The notes: a model not told the origin generated them from the letters alone. Positions 1 through 9,156 are shown, numbered from the stretch's first letter. The stretch: DNA of 64,000 nucleotides from Bacteroidota bacterium (GCA_023424015.1 JAFAEM010000050.1:22274-86273); one strand, 5' to 3'. Program-made: numbers and translations.

Positions 1-1892
1 TTTTGCGAAGGCAAATCAAAAATGGCGCGGCCGGCTGGTTTGGTTTTGCGTTGTCTAAACATGAGTTTACCTGCGGAATCATAAATAAGAATTGATAACC
101 GCGGCACGGCTTCCGGACTATCGACAATCAACAGGCTACTACCCGCAACAGGGTTTGGGGCCACATAAACTGCAGTAATATCGGAAGTACAGGTAGTGCC
201 AGGCCTCACTTCGATCGTGTCGATATAAGCATCAGTAAAACTGGCGCGACTGGAATCGAGTACCTGGCGAATGCGGTAGGTAATTATTCCGGGTGGTATC
301 CCATTTAAAGGATCGCTAACCTGGTAATTATGCGTCTTAAAGGTATTTCCAGTCATGGCGGGTAGTTGACCAATCAGGGTATATCTTGTATCTCCCGGTG
401 CTAGTCGTTCGATCTCGTATTTCATGCCCTCACTGTCTTTGCTGGTCCAGTTCAGTTGTACGGAACAATTACTGATTGTAACTGATGATGTCGCCTGTTC
501 TTTTAGAAGGGTTATGAGTGCTTTTTTCATATCGGGAATACCATAGCCGATACGATTGTTTGGATTTTGATAAGTGCTGCCCGCTTCCCGCAGCGCCCTG
601 ATGATGCGCATATTATTCACTTCGGGAAATCCCTGCCATAGACAGCTTGCAAGGCCGGCAATCGCGGGGCATGCTAAAGAAGTACCATTTAAATAACCAA
701 ACTGGTTGGTCGGCGCCTGTATGAGAGCATTCACCCCAACCGATGCCACATCAGGTTTTATTCTTCCATCGGCAGAAGGTCCATAACTTGAAAAAGCACC
801 TACCGTCCCAAACACATCAACGGCACCAACGGCCAACACGCTATCGCCATCGGCGGGCGTCGTTATTTTCTCCCAGTAATCCGTGCCGGAGTTACCAGCC
901 GAGTTGACGACGAGAAGCCCTTTAACCGCCGCCAGGTCTGCGGCACGCGCCGACATGGTGATATCACCATTCAGGTCACTAAATGGATAGTCCGGAACAT
1001 TGCCACTGAAATCATATCCATAACCCAGCGAAGACGAGATCACATCGGCACCGATACTATCAGCTCTTTCCGCTCCGCAGGCCCAGTTGAATTCCTCGAT
1101 GGGATACTCCGAACCTATATCTTCTGTTCTGAAAAGGTGAAAACCAGCCCCTGGGGCTTTTCCTACCATAGTACCAGGCACATTCGCGGCAATCACGGAA
1201 AAACACATCATCCCATGTGAATGGTCTTCAACAACAGTTTCCTCGCGTGATACAAAATCCCAGGTACTCAATACCTGGTTATTCGTATTTACACTATCAA
1301 AGGCTTTATACGTGGTATAATTGAAATAGCCGGCATCGAGCATGGCTATTTGTATGCCCTGTCCACGCAGTCCTATATTATGTAAGAATTCACCCTTATG
1401 CAGGGTTATTTCCTTCAGTGAATTGTCCCCGTAGTTATAAAAATTTGATTCTATCGATCCAGGTCTTGATGAAGTGGTTGCCGGAGAGGAGTGTTCAGAT
1501 TCTATTTTATTTTTCAACCTGCTGGAAGGCCTCGCGGCAACAGCAGCCGTATTTAAAACAAAAGGCAGTGCATTGATCGCTGCGATAGCATTCGCGTCTG
1601 AAGTTTGTATGCTGATCGCGTTCAGCCATCGCGATACATTCAGTACGGTTACATTGGGAATGGCGGCGACTTGTGAAACATAATTGAATGGTACAGGCAG
1701 GTCGGTACTGTCAATCGCGATATTGTACCTGGCTCTTCTTTCGATCGCACGCTGGCTTAGGTAATCAGCAGGGGAACTTAGTTTATGTGTTGTAGCTGCT
1801 TTGTTTTTGAACTGAACGACAAAGTGGGTGAGTTGTGCATTGCCCGGGTATGCAAACAGCAATAACAGCACAAAAATTGAAAACTTCCCCAT
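1..1892 (-). CDS. Secreted S8 (subtilisin-like) serine protease with type A T9SS sorting domain, 3' end missing
   Basis: The reading frame is open from the ATG at 1892 to the left edge, so the C-terminus lies outside the window. It begins with a Sec signal peptide (MGKFSIFVLLLLFAYPGNAQ), followed by a propeptide-like region. The S8 catalytic elements come in order: Asp in AMLDAGY, His in EDHSHGMM, the oxyanion Asn in NSAGNSG, and Ser in NGTSLACP. A fibronectin-III-like segment follows. The last visible part (AVYVAPNPVAGSS...) is the start of a Por-secretion type A C-terminal sorting domain. This implies Sec export and then T9SS release or surface attachment, a route whose SprA translocon is also encoded here (27.8-35.0 kb). 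A perfect -7 box (1910-1917) lies just upstream. The family call is firm; substrate unknown. Confidence 0.93.
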   Translation of the reverse strand, partial: MGKFSIFVLLLLFAYPGNAQLTHFVVQFKNKAATTHKLSSPADYLSQRAIERRARYNIAIDSTDLPVPFNYVSQVAAIPNVTVLNVSRWLNAISIQTSDANAIAAINALPFVLNTAAVAARPSSRLKNKIESEHSSPATTSSRPGSIESNFYNYGDNSLKEITLHKGEFLHNIGLRGQGIQIAMLDAGYFNYTTYKAFDSVNTNNQVLSTWDFVSREETVVEDHSHGMMCFSVIAANVPGTMVGKAPGAGFHLFRTEDIGSEYPIEEFNWACGAERADSIGADVISSSLGYGYDFSGNVPDYPFSDLNGDITMSARAADLAAVKGLLVVNSAGNSGTDYWEKITTPADGDSVLAVGAVDVFGTVGAFSSYGPSADGRIKPDVASVGVNALIQAPTNQFGYLNGTSLACPAIAGLASCLWQGFPEVNNMRIIRALREAGSTYQNPNNRIGYGIPDMKKALITLLKEQATSSVTISNCSVQLNWTSKDSEGMKYEIERLAPGDTRYTLIGQLPAMTGNTFKTHNYQVSDPLNGIPPGIITYRIRQVLDSSRASFTDAYIDTIEVRPGTTCTSDITAVYVAPNPVAGSSLLIVDSPEAVPRLSILIYDSAGKLMFRQRKTKPAGRAIFDLPSQ

Positions 1893-1909
1893 GAAATGAA
1901 TTGCTAGAT

Positions 1910-1917
1910 CAAAATTA
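1910..1917 (-). promoter_or_regulatory. Candidate -7 promoter box for the S8 protease gene
   Basis: CAAAATTA on the plus strand reads TAATTTTG on the minus strand, a perfect match to the Bacteroidota -7 box TAnnTTTG, about 18 bases before the ATG. No good TTTG lies 19 bases further upstream. The box overlaps the spacer behind the upstream lipoprotein gene. Confidence 0.4.
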
Positions 1918-1929
1918 GGCGATCCGATA

Positions 1930-2682
1930 TCAATTATGATCGATCATCCACATCGTGATGCCAAAACCACGATAGTAAGGTTCAGGGCCGGAAGTGTTGG
2001 GCTCGTATTCAATAATGGCATATTCCTTATGAACGAGTCCGATATTTTTTGCATAATGCTCAACAGACCTGGTCATACCGCCGGGACGTGCCGCTTCGAT
2101 GACAGGGTAATTATCACCAAAATTTTCATGCTCCACAGTCCACACATCATTGTAGACCTGGTTCTCAAACTCGAAGCTGGAATTGAAAGAATCATAATTG
2201 TAATCCCAGTTGCGCATATAGCCAAATGATGTAAACTTATAAGAACTGTACGGATCAAGATGCAAATAGCTATTGCCTTTCCAGTTGTATCCTTCCCTCA
2301 GGGGTGCGTGCAATTTTATAAAACGAAGATTGTCTTCGATTACTTCCACTCTATCGAATAGCGGGGTTACAAAATAGGAACCGTTGTTGATCCATTCGCC
2401 GGTGCCATCCGCGTTACGAAGGAAACGGTAGATCCGATAGGAGGGACGGTTCAGGTTATCGACGGTTTCCGAATCCACCACATGCTTCACCTGGTAGCTA
2501 TGTACTTCCACATCACGCTGGAAATTGGTGAATACAGTTGAGTCGATCCGGTAGGTGATCGATTTGCCGGGTTCAAGAGGGAAATATTCTGCCAAAGCTT
2601 CAGTTGGGAATTCCTCTTTTTTGTCGGAGCAGGAAAAAAGCATCACAAATAACAGGGCGATCAGGCTGAGGCGATGGCGCAT
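1930..2682 (-). CDS. Putative outer-membrane or periplasmic lipoprotein of unknown function
   Basis: I do not recognise a named family. From the ATG at 2682 the 250-residue product starts MRHRLSLIALLFVMLFSC, a short basic n-region, a hydrophobic core and a lipobox-like LFSC with Cys18 as the lipidation site. The reading frame extends 17 codons further to an ATG at 2733, but that would bury the signal peptide, so 2682 is preferred. The mature part is rich in aromatic and acidic residues, has no transmembrane segment, and looks like a beta-rich soluble domain. It lies 37 bases upstream of the S8 protease on the same strand. Because the protease has its own -7 box, co-transcription is uncertain. 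Confidence 0.75.
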   Translation of the reverse strand: MRHRLSLIALLFVMLFSCSDKKEEFPTEALAEYFPLEPGKSITYRIDSTVFTNFQRDVEVHSYQVKHVVDSETVDNLNRPSYRIYRFLRNADGTGEWINNGSYFVTPLFDRVEVIEDNLRFIKLHAPLREGYNWKGNSYLHLDPYSSYKFTSFGYMRNWDYNYDSFNSSFEFENQVYNDVWTVEHENFGDNYPVIEAARPGGMTRSVEHYAKNIGLVHKEYAIIEYEPNTSGPEPYYRGFGITMWMIDHN

Positions 2683-2900
2683 AAATATTTTGCAGTTGAC
2701 TAAGGGATACAAATAGTTTCGGTTTAAAGACATCAGTCACAGCCTTTTAGCTGCTTTTTCATATATCGCTTTCTTTTTGAAAACGGAATGATTGTATATT
2801 GTCCTTTAACGAAATCGGGCTTTTTTTATTGCTTATACAAGGCGTTGCCCATCCGAAGTTTTAGCTGATTTTTAGATCGATAGGGACTCGGTTGTAGGGA

Positions 2901-4010
2901 TTACGCCTTCAGGCTGCCCGCCTGGATGATCCCTCCGCCGATAACATCATCTCCTTCATAAAATACAGCGCTTTGTCCGGGCGCGATCCCTTTCACATTC
3001 TCATAAAACCTCACTTTTACACCGCCATTTTCGGGGTAAAGGTTTGAAAGTGCGCCTTTGTCTTTGTACCGGATCTTGGTGACGGATTCCATACCAGGGG
3101 TGAGGTTGTCGTATTTGATCAGGTTAAGCCTGCCTACCGTCATTTCGTTTTGTTCCAGGTCGTTTTCATCGCCCAGGGTGACAGTATTTGTATCTGGATC
3201 GATTTTGGTGACAAAAACAGGTTTCCCCAGGGCGATGTCCAGCCCTTTTCTTTGTCCCACGGTATAAAAAGGGTAGCCCTTGTGTTTGCCCAAAACCCGC
3301 CCGGTTTTATCAATAAAGTTTCCACCATTTACACTTTCTTCAAGTCCTTCTACACGACGTTTTAAAAACCCCCGGTAGTCATTGTCCGGTACAAAACAGA
3401 TCTCATAACTTTCGCTTTTTTTTGCCAGTTCAGGATAGCCATAATCCAGTGCCATCTGCCTGATCTCGGTTTTTTTGTATGGAGCTAGTGGGAGCAGGGT
3501 CCGGCTCAAGAGGTCCTGTTGCAGACCCCATAACACATAGCTTTGATCTTTTGTTTCATCAATGGCTTTGCTGACCACAAAACGGCCATTATCATGCTGA
3601 CGAATTTTTGCGTAGTGTCCTGTTGCGATGAAATCACAGCCAAGGGCATCAGCACGTTTTAATAAAGCACGCCATTTAATATGTGTATTGCAGAGTACGC
3701 AGGGATTGGGAGTACGCCCCGCAAGGTATTCCTCTACGAAATTATCGATCACAAAACCGCCAAACTCTTCTCTGATATCCAGGATATAGTGCGCGAAACC
3801 ATGTTCCACAGCCGCCTGGCGGGCATCATTAAAACTGTCCACATTGCAGCAGCCGGTTTCTTTCTTGCTTCCACCACTGGCAGCGTAGTCCCAGGTTTTC
3901 ATGGTGATACCCACCACTTCATAGCCCTGGTCGTTGAGCATGAGCGCAGCAACGGTACTGTCGATACCGCCGCTCATAGCCATAAGCACCTTACCTTTCC
4001 TGCTCATCAT
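2901..4010 (-). CDS. mnmA: tRNA-specific 2-thiouridylase MnmA
   Basis: Cytoplasmic enzyme that thiolates U34 of the Lys, Glu and Gln tRNAs, using ATP to adenylate the base and sulfur relayed from a cysteine desulfurase. The 369-residue protein has the PP-loop motif SGGIDS (residues 13-18), NPCVLCN with the first catalytic Cys (Cys107), and the second catalytic Cys in SYEICFVPDNDY (Cys205). The tRNA-binding motifs GHYAK and DQSYVL and a C-terminal beta-barrel domain are also visible. Length is normal for the family. Two consecutive Met codons open the frame and the second may be the true start. A -7 box TATATTTG lies 17 bases upstream. No sulfur-relay partner gene is adjacent. Confidence 0.97.
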   Translation of the reverse strand: MMSRKGKVLMAMSGGIDSTVAALMLNDQGYEVVGITMKTWDYAASGGSKKETGCCNVDSFNDARQAAVEHGFAHYILDIREEFGGFVIDNFVEEYLAGRTPNPCVLCNTHIKWRALLKRADALGCDFIATGHYAKIRQHDNGRFVVSKAIDETKDQSYVLWGLQQDLLSRTLLPLAPYKKTEIRQMALDYGYPELAKKSESYEICFVPDNDYRGFLKRRVEGLEESVNGGNFIDKTGRVLGKHKGYPFYTVGQRKGLDIALGKPVFVTKIDPDTNTVTLGDENDLEQNEMTVGRLNLIKYDNLTPGMESVTKIRYKDKGALSNLYPENGGVKVRFYENVKGIAPGQSAVFYEGDDVIGGGIIQAGSLKA

Positions 4011-4026
4011 TTAAAAAATTAGCCGG

Positions 4027-4034
4027 CAAATATA
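4027..4034 (-). promoter_or_regulatory. Candidate -7 promoter box for mnmA
   Basis: CAAATATA on the plus strand is TATATTTG read towards mnmA, a perfect TAnnTTTG box ending 17 bases before the start codon. The -33 position carries no TTTG, so this is a half-match only. Confidence 0.4.
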
Positions 4035-4120
4035 CGATTAATTTGGGGGAGCTTACCGTTTTCGAGGGAAATCAAAGCGCTGACCTGTAACCACTTCAAA
4101 AAGCAAGGCGTCATATTATT

Positions 4121-4151
4121 TTTCCAAAGCGGTGATAATATTGCAAATTTG
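4121..4151 (+). promoter_or_regulatory. Candidate Bacteroidota promoter of the GIN-domain lipoprotein gene
   Basis: TTTC (4121-4124), a 19-base spacer and CAAATTTG (4144-4151) match TTTG-N19-TAnnTTTG in three of four and five of six positions. The expected start point falls near 4157, which argues for the ATG at 4170 over the earlier TTG at 4149. Confidence 0.4.
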
Positions 4152-4169
4152 TTAACACAAACCAACTAT

Positions 4170-4895
4170 ATGAAAAGGAATTTATTTTTAGCTGGCCTCA
4201 TTACCCTGTTTTTAACGTCTTGTAGCTATTTTGGTGGAAAACGAGTTAGTGGGAATGGTAATATAGTCTCACAAAATCGTACAGCTGGAAGCTTTAGTTC
4301 CGTGGACGTTAGCGGCGCAATTGATGTATATATCAAGCAGGACTCCTCGCAGTCGATACGTGTTGAGACAGATGAAAACCTCCAGGAACTGGTGGAAGTG
4401 TATGAACAAAATGGCCGTCTCTATATTTCGCCACGGGATAATTTCAATCTGAATCCAAGTAATAAAAGTGTAAAAGTATATGTTTCTTCTCCCCAGATCC
4501 ACAGCCTGGAGGTCTCCGGCGCCAGTAATGTTTTCGGTGAGAACAGGATCTCATCCACCGAAAGTTTTGATATTGATATCAGCGGAGCTTCGGAAGTGAA
4601 GATAGACCTGAACGCGCCACGGGTAGATGTAGACCTTTCCGGCGCGTCGGAGTTACACATCGCCGGGGAAACCAGGGACTTTAACGTAGAAGGTTCCGGT
4701 GCCAGTGGCGTTAAAGGTTTTGACCTGAAAACCGAAAACACATCGATCGATATTTCAGGAGCCTGTTCAGCAGAGGTTTTTGCCAGCGTGAAAGCCGATA
4801 TCCGGGCCAGTGGGGCGAGTAGTGTAAAGTACAGGGGCAATGCGGCTGTCACGCAGGATATGAGTGGGGCGAGTAGTGTGAAGAAAGTGGATTAA
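4170..4895 (+). CDS. GIN-domain (DUF2807) auto-adhesin-type lipoprotein
   Basis: The 241-residue product from ATG 4170 has a lipoprotein signal peptide (MKRNLFLAGLITLFLTSC, Cys18) and one DUF2807/GIN domain. The domain is marked by repeated V-S-G-A-S steps: DVSGAIDV, EVSGASNV, DISGASEV, DLSGASEL, GSGASGV, DISGAC, RASGASSV, DMSGASSV. This spacing is typical of a right-handed parallel beta-helix with one SGAS turn per rung. Family members are abundant periplasmic or outer-membrane proteins of Bacteroidota, with proposed adhesive or head-involution-like roles that remain weakly defined. The frame extends back to a TTG at 4149, but the signal peptide and promoter favour 4170. Two rungs share a near-identical DNA stretch (4810 and 4862 areas), indicating recent internal duplication. 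Confidence 0.9.
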   Translation: MKRNLFLAGLITLFLTSCSYFGGKRVSGNGNIVSQNRTAGSFSSVDVSGAIDVYIKQDSSQSIRVETDENLQELVEVYEQNGRLYISPRDNFNLNPSNKSVKVYVSSPQIHSLEVSGASNVFGENRISSTESFDIDISGASEVKIDLNAPRVDVDLSGASELHIAGETRDFNVEGSGASGVKGFDLKTENTSIDISGACSAEVFASVKADIRASGASSVKYRGNAAVTQDMSGASSVKKVD

Positions 4896-4903
4896 TGGGG
4901 AAG

Positions 4904-4953
4904 TTGAATATTGTTGAATGTTGTTGAAGGTGGTTAGAGGTGGTTGAATGTTG
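4904..4953 (+). repeat. Five-copy degenerate 10-bp tandem repeat
   Basis: Units TTGAATATTG, TTGAATGTTG, TTGAAGGTGG, TTAGAGGTGG and TTGAATGTTG follow each other without gaps. They fill the spacer between the GIN lipoprotein gene and the amine oxidase gene and end 20 bases before its ATG. The period is close to one helical turn. Confidence 0.8.
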
Positions 4954-4973
4954 ATTTACCATAACTAAAGCTT

Positions 4974-6335
4974 ATGACATCACGCCGGGATTTTATCAGG
5001 CAATCCACGCTGGCAACGGGTGGAGTTCTTCTTTCCTCGTCTTCTTTTGGGCGGTTTTTTATTGGGAAAAAAACGAAGGTGATTATCATTGGTGCAGGCT
5101 TCGCAGGCCTGGCTGCCGCCCTGCAATTGTATAAGAAAAAAATTGACTTTATCATTCTGGAGGCGCGCAACCGTATTGGTGGCCGAGTGTTTTCCCATAC
5201 TATTGACCCGCATGAGAACCTCGTGATTGAACTAGGTGCTGAATGGGTTGGCAACTCTCATACACGTGTGCGGGAACTCTGTGATGAGTTTTCACTGGAG
5301 TTACAGAATAATCAGTTCGATACACATCTGATCTTCCAGGGCAAGTACTATGGGAAGAATGAGTGGGATTACAGTGATGCGTGGAAAGCAAAATTTCAAT
5401 CCCTGCTCGATGGCTACGATAAAATGACGCCAGCCGACAAAATCAGGCTGGATAAGACAGACTGGTGGCGATACCTGGTCAATAATGGTTGTGAGGGCCG
5501 CGATCTTGACCTGAGGGAATTACTGGATAGCACTGATTTTGGTGAAACGATCAGAAATGTATCTGCCTTTGCAGCGTTGGCCGAGTATGCCGAAAGCAGT
5601 GAAAAGAATGAGATGGATCTGAAGATCAAAGGAGGCAATAGTATGCTGGCTCAAAAGATCGCCGGTACGATCGGTCAGGATAAGATCAAACTGCAACAAC
5701 GGGTACAGCGTATTGTTCAGCAATCAAAAGGAGGCGTAAAAGTTTTTTGTGACGGTGGCGAATCGTTTACGGCCGATAAGATCATTTGCACGGTACCCAC
5801 GTTTGCAGCGCAAAGAATTAAATGGGAGCCCGGTCTTCCCGCCGACCAGGTAAATGCCATGAACCAGCTCCAGTATGCGCGCATCAATAAAAACCCTTTA
5901 CTGTTCCGTGAGAGATTCTGGAAAGATGAAAGTTTCGATATGGTCACGGATCAGTTACCCCATTATTTTTATCATGCTACTAAAAACCAGGTCTCAGAAA
6001 AAGGGGTTTTGATTTCCTATACCATTGGAGACAAAGCCGCGGTGGTGGCCAACCAGACTGATGAATGGAAAGCCAATATGATCCAGCAAACACTCCAGCC
6101 TCATTTTGGCGATGTGAAATCTTTGATAGACAAACAGGCCAACTACTACTGGGGCAACGATGAGTTTTCCCGCGGCGCTTATGCACTATATGGAAAAGGA
6201 CAATGGTTTACCCTCCAGCCTATTCTCCGCCGTTCGCATATTCATACCCATTTCGCCGGCGAGCACCTCGCTGAATGGCAGGGATTCATGGAAGGAGCGA
6301 TTGATACCGGCGAGGCTGCCGCTTCGAGGATTTGA
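4974..6335 (+). CDS. Tat-exported flavin monoamine oxidase family protein
   Basis: 453 residues. The N-terminus has a twin-arginine signal (SRRDFIRQST, Arg4-Arg5, then a short hydrophobic stretch), suggesting folded, FAD-loaded export to the periplasm. The FAD-binding dinucleotide motif GAGFAGL (from Gly40) is followed by the second FAD fingerprint EARNRIGGR. The C-terminal FAD motif appears as HFAGEHLAEWQGFMEGAIDTGEAAA. This matches flavin-containing amine oxidases (MAO, polyamine or L-amino-acid oxidases), which oxidise a C-N bond and release H2O2. The amine substrate cannot be told from sequence. It follows the GIN lipoprotein at 78 bases, the gap filled by a 10-bp tandem repeat. No clear promoter was found. 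Confidence 0.9.
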   Translation: MTSRRDFIRQSTLATGGVLLSSSSFGRFFIGKKTKVIIIGAGFAGLAAALQLYKKKIDFIILEARNRIGGRVFSHTIDPHENLVIELGAEWVGNSHTRVRELCDEFSLELQNNQFDTHLIFQGKYYGKNEWDYSDAWKAKFQSLLDGYDKMTPADKIRLDKTDWWRYLVNNGCEGRDLDLRELLDSTDFGETIRNVSAFAALAEYAESSEKNEMDLKIKGGNSMLAQKIAGTIGQDKIKLQQRVQRIVQQSKGGVKVFCDGGESFTADKIICTVPTFAAQRIKWEPGLPADQVNAMNQLQYARINKNPLLFRERFWKDESFDMVTDQLPHYFYHATKNQVSEKGVLISYTIGDKAAVVANQTDEWKANMIQQTLQPHFGDVKSLIDKQANYYWGNDEFSRGAYALYGKGQWFTLQPILRRSHIHTHFAGEHLAEWQGFMEGAIDTGEAAASRI

Positions 6336-6822
6336 GGACTTGGGTATTGGGAGATTGTAATCATTGTTGTCCGGAGAACGCTGGAGTGCTATAAACCACG
6401 GCGGGCACTGCGAGCACAGCGAAAGGCGCCTACGTGTTAAAAATCTGCTACGGAGAACAGGACATGATGGTAATACTCTGATGTGTCCGCTGTGTGCGCT
6501 GTGGTTTCCTGACACATCGAGGCATTTGAATTACGACCGGCAAAGAGAACAGTCTTCAGAAAAAATAAAGCAAAGCCCCTGTCAAAGTAAAAGTCATAGA
6601 AGCCGCGCGGGTCAAAGGTTGACACAATCAAAATTTTATTCCGGAGAGCAATGATTAGTAATTGGAGACCAGGAGCGGATAGCTATCTTGTTGGGAAATC
6701 CAGTATCCAGCATCCAGTATCCTGAATCGGCCTCACCCCCAGCCCCTCTCCCAAGGAGAGAGGGGAGCCAGAAACATCCAGTATCCAGCATCCAGCTTCC
6801 AGTATCCAGCATCCAGCTTCCG
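6336..6822. repeat. Gene-free interval with inverted repeat, 7-bp repeats and a CCCCTCTCC palindrome
   Basis: No convincing gene occurs in these 487 bases. Three kinds of repeat do. An imperfect inverted repeat has arms AAACCACGGCGGGC (near 6396) and GTCCGCTGTGTGCGCTGTGGTTT (near 6484); a relative lies at 57.9 kb. The palindrome CCCCTCTC-N7-GAGAGGGG sits at 6743-6765 inside a CCTCACCCCCAGCCCCTCTCC block of a type widely dispersed in bacteria. Degenerate heptamers TCCAGTA/TCCAGCA/TCCAGCT lie at 6699-6717 and about 6778-6820, the latter with a 21-bp higher-order period. It separates the convergent amine oxidase and pbpC genes. Confidence 0.75.
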
Positions 6823-9156
6823 TCACATACTCACATACTTCACCACAATCTTTACATCCTTATTTCTTCCCTTATCATCCGTACATGATATTTTTACCGG
6901 TCCTTCGGTGGGAAGGAAGAAAAGCTTTTCGCCGGCAGCGGTGCTTTTATAAAATTTATTGTCTATATACCAGAATACGCGGCTTACATCGTTGGCTGTT
7001 TTGCAAGACAGTTGTAACGGTTCAGGATTTTTTCGACTCACGAGGTATTCGGTACCATTGGTGGGAGAAGTTATAACAGGCGCGTTGCCTTTGAAGATCA
7101 TGTCGCAATCCGGGTTATGGCCGGGGATCTTTTGATACACCACGTTATTTTCTTCAAACCAGGCCTGCATGCCCGGATCAATGATCTTATACCATTTTTT
7201 CTTGTAATCACTTGCGGGCATACAGGATTTGCAATAGGAAAGTTTTTCATCCGGGCTTACCATGATTTCCTGTCGGTCGCTACATGTTTTTGTCGATGAT
7301 ACGAGTGGAATAAAATAGTCGGTCAACAGGCTATTGCAATGATCTGAAGGCGGCAGACCTGATTCGCTGCATACCTGCCTGATATCGCAGTCTTCAGGTT
7401 GGTTAAACCATTCCCTGTCATTATCATAATCGATCGTATTAAAGATCCTGAATAAAAGCGGTGTGGCAATATTGGCGCCGCTGAGATCGGCTACTCCAAC
7501 ACCAGAAAAATTGCCGACCCATACACCCACTGTATAATTTTTATTATAGCCGATACTCCATGCATCGCGACGGCCATAGCTGGTACCTGTTTTCCAAGCA
7601 ATTTTTGGCATATGTTCGGTCGCCGACCAGTTGAGTGGGAAATCGGGACGATTTACTTTTGAAAGGATCTCATTGATCATATAAGCAGCCGCCGGGCTTA
7701 CCAGGGTTCTTGAAGTCGCGTTACTTTCTTCCTGCAGAAATGAAAGCGGCCGGAATTTGCCATTATTTGCGAAAGCGGCAAACAAGCCTGTCAGCTCTTC
7801 CAGTGAAGTACCACAACCACCAAGGATCATCGACAACCCCAGTTTGCGCCGGTCTTTCTGAACCTGTTTGAAATCGGATTGTACCAGGGCTTGTATCAGT
7901 TTCTCCTGACCCAGTTGCCTGAGTTGTTTAACAGCAGGGATATTTAGAGAATGTTCAAGGGCGTATTGCGAAGTGACAAAGCCGTTGAACTTTTTATCAT
8001 AATTCTCCGGCGCATAGCCTTCATAGTTTACCGGTACATCGGTTATCATCGTTTTCGGTGTCAGCAGGCCTTCGTCAAAACACAGCGCGTATAGTATTGG
8101 TTTGAGTGTACTGCCCGGTTGCCTGACAGCGTTGGCTCCGTTTACCTGGCCACCGTCGGTAGTATCATAAAAATTAGAGGAGCCGATATAACTAATGACC
8201 TTGTTTGTTTTATTGTCTACAATGACGACAGCAGCATTTTTTATATTCCTCAGCTTTTGTACCCGGATATAATCTTCTACGATCTTTTCGGCCTTGAGTT
8301 GGGTATTCAGGTCGATGCTGGTCCTGATAATAGTTTGATCGGACAAACCGGCCTGTCTTTTCAACTTTAGGGAAAGATGTGGGATGTAGTGGGGTACGGT
8401 ATTTCGGGTGGCATGCAGTGGTTCGGCCAGTGCATCCTCAATTTCTTTTTTGGAGAAAACTCTATCTGTAGCGAATTTATGCAGCCACCTATTTCGCTCC
8501 GTTACGATCCGGTCATTGTACCTGCCCATCACGAGTGAGGAAGGCCGGTTGGGTATGATGCTTAGCGCGGTGATCTCGGCCAGCGATAAATGGTCGGGGT
8601 TTTTATTGAAATATAAGAACGCCGCGGTCTTTACCCCCTCGATATTACCACCATAGGGAACGAGGTTAAGATACATCTGGAGTATCTCGTTCTTGGAATA
8701 TTTCCATTCCAGTTGGAATGCACGGAATGTTTCCCTGGCTTTACTAAAAATATTTCTTCGTCCTGGCTCAAGCACTCTGGCTACCTGCATCGTAATGGTG
8801 CTGGCACCTGATGTTCGCTTCATCCGCAACAGGTTTTTGACAAATGCGCGGCCAACTGAAAAAGGATTCACTCCCGGATGATAATAGAAATATTTGTCCT
8901 CTTTGGCGACAATGGTCTTGCGAAGCAGGGGAGAGATCTCATTGAGCTCTGTTTTCATCCGCCATTTGTCATCACTGGTCAGATAAGCATTGATCATCTC
9001 GCCTTTATTGCTGGTTATGACCGTGGAGTATTCAATTTTGTCGGGCAACGGGAACAGCAGGTTGAACAACAGGAACAGGGTAAACGTGGCCAGCAGGAAT
9101 ATTCCCGTGCGTTTCAATAAGAGCAGCAATGTTTTCCTGTTGAGTTTCAATTTCAT
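6823..9156 (-). CDS. pbpC: Penicillin-binding protein 1C (bifunctional peptidoglycan glycosyltransferase/transpeptidase)
   Basis: 777 residues anchored by one N-terminal membrane helix (about 14-36). The GT51 glycosyltransferase domain has catalytic Glu86 in KEDKYFYYHPG and the STITMQ motif. The transpeptidase domain has the nucleophile in PGSTLK (Ser349, Lys352), SLN (403-405) and KTGTSYG. A C-terminal PBP1C-type domain with several Cys residues follows. The enzyme would polymerise and cross-link murein on the periplasmic side. It is divergent from the alpha-2-macroglobulin gene, the classical pbpC/A2M pairing in which the inhibitor is thought to guard a cell-wall repair enzyme. A -7 box TAGGTTTG lies 37 bases upstream of the start. 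Confidence 0.96.
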   Translation of the reverse strand: MKLKLNRKTLLLLLKRTGIFLLATFTLFLLFNLLFPLPDKIEYSTVITSNKGEMINAYLTSDDKWRMKTELNEISPLLRKTIVAKEDKYFYYHPGVNPFSVGRAFVKNLLRMKRTSGASTITMQVARVLEPGRRNIFSKARETFRAFQLEWKYSKNEILQMYLNLVPYGGNIEGVKTAAFLYFNKNPDHLSLAEITALSIIPNRPSSLVMGRYNDRIVTERNRWLHKFATDRVFSKKEIEDALAEPLHATRNTVPHYIPHLSLKLKRQAGLSDQTIIRTSIDLNTQLKAEKIVEDYIRVQKLRNIKNAAVVIVDNKTNKVISYIGSSNFYDTTDGGQVNGANAVRQPGSTLKPILYALCFDEGLLTPKTMITDVPVNYEGYAPENYDKKFNGFVTSQYALEHSLNIPAVKQLRQLGQEKLIQALVQSDFKQVQKDRRKLGLSMILGGCGTSLEELTGLFAAFANNGKFRPLSFLQEESNATSRTLVSPAAAYMINEILSKVNRPDFPLNWSATEHMPKIAWKTGTSYGRRDAWSIGYNKNYTVGVWVGNFSGVGVADLSGANIATPLLFRIFNTIDYDNDREWFNQPEDCDIRQVCSESGLPPSDHCNSLLTDYFIPLVSSTKTCSDRQEIMVSPDEKLSYCKSCMPASDYKKKWYKIIDPGMQAWFEENNVVYQKIPGHNPDCDMIFKGNAPVITSPTNGTEYLVSRKNPEPLQLSCKTANDVSRVFWYIDNKFYKSTAAGEKLFFLPTEGPVKISCTDDKGRNKDVKIVVKYVSM

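Noticed and set aside
6364..6654. 96-codon open frame in the repeat-rich interval
   Set aside because: It lies across the inverted-repeat arms, has no domain, and an equally long frame exists on the other strand.
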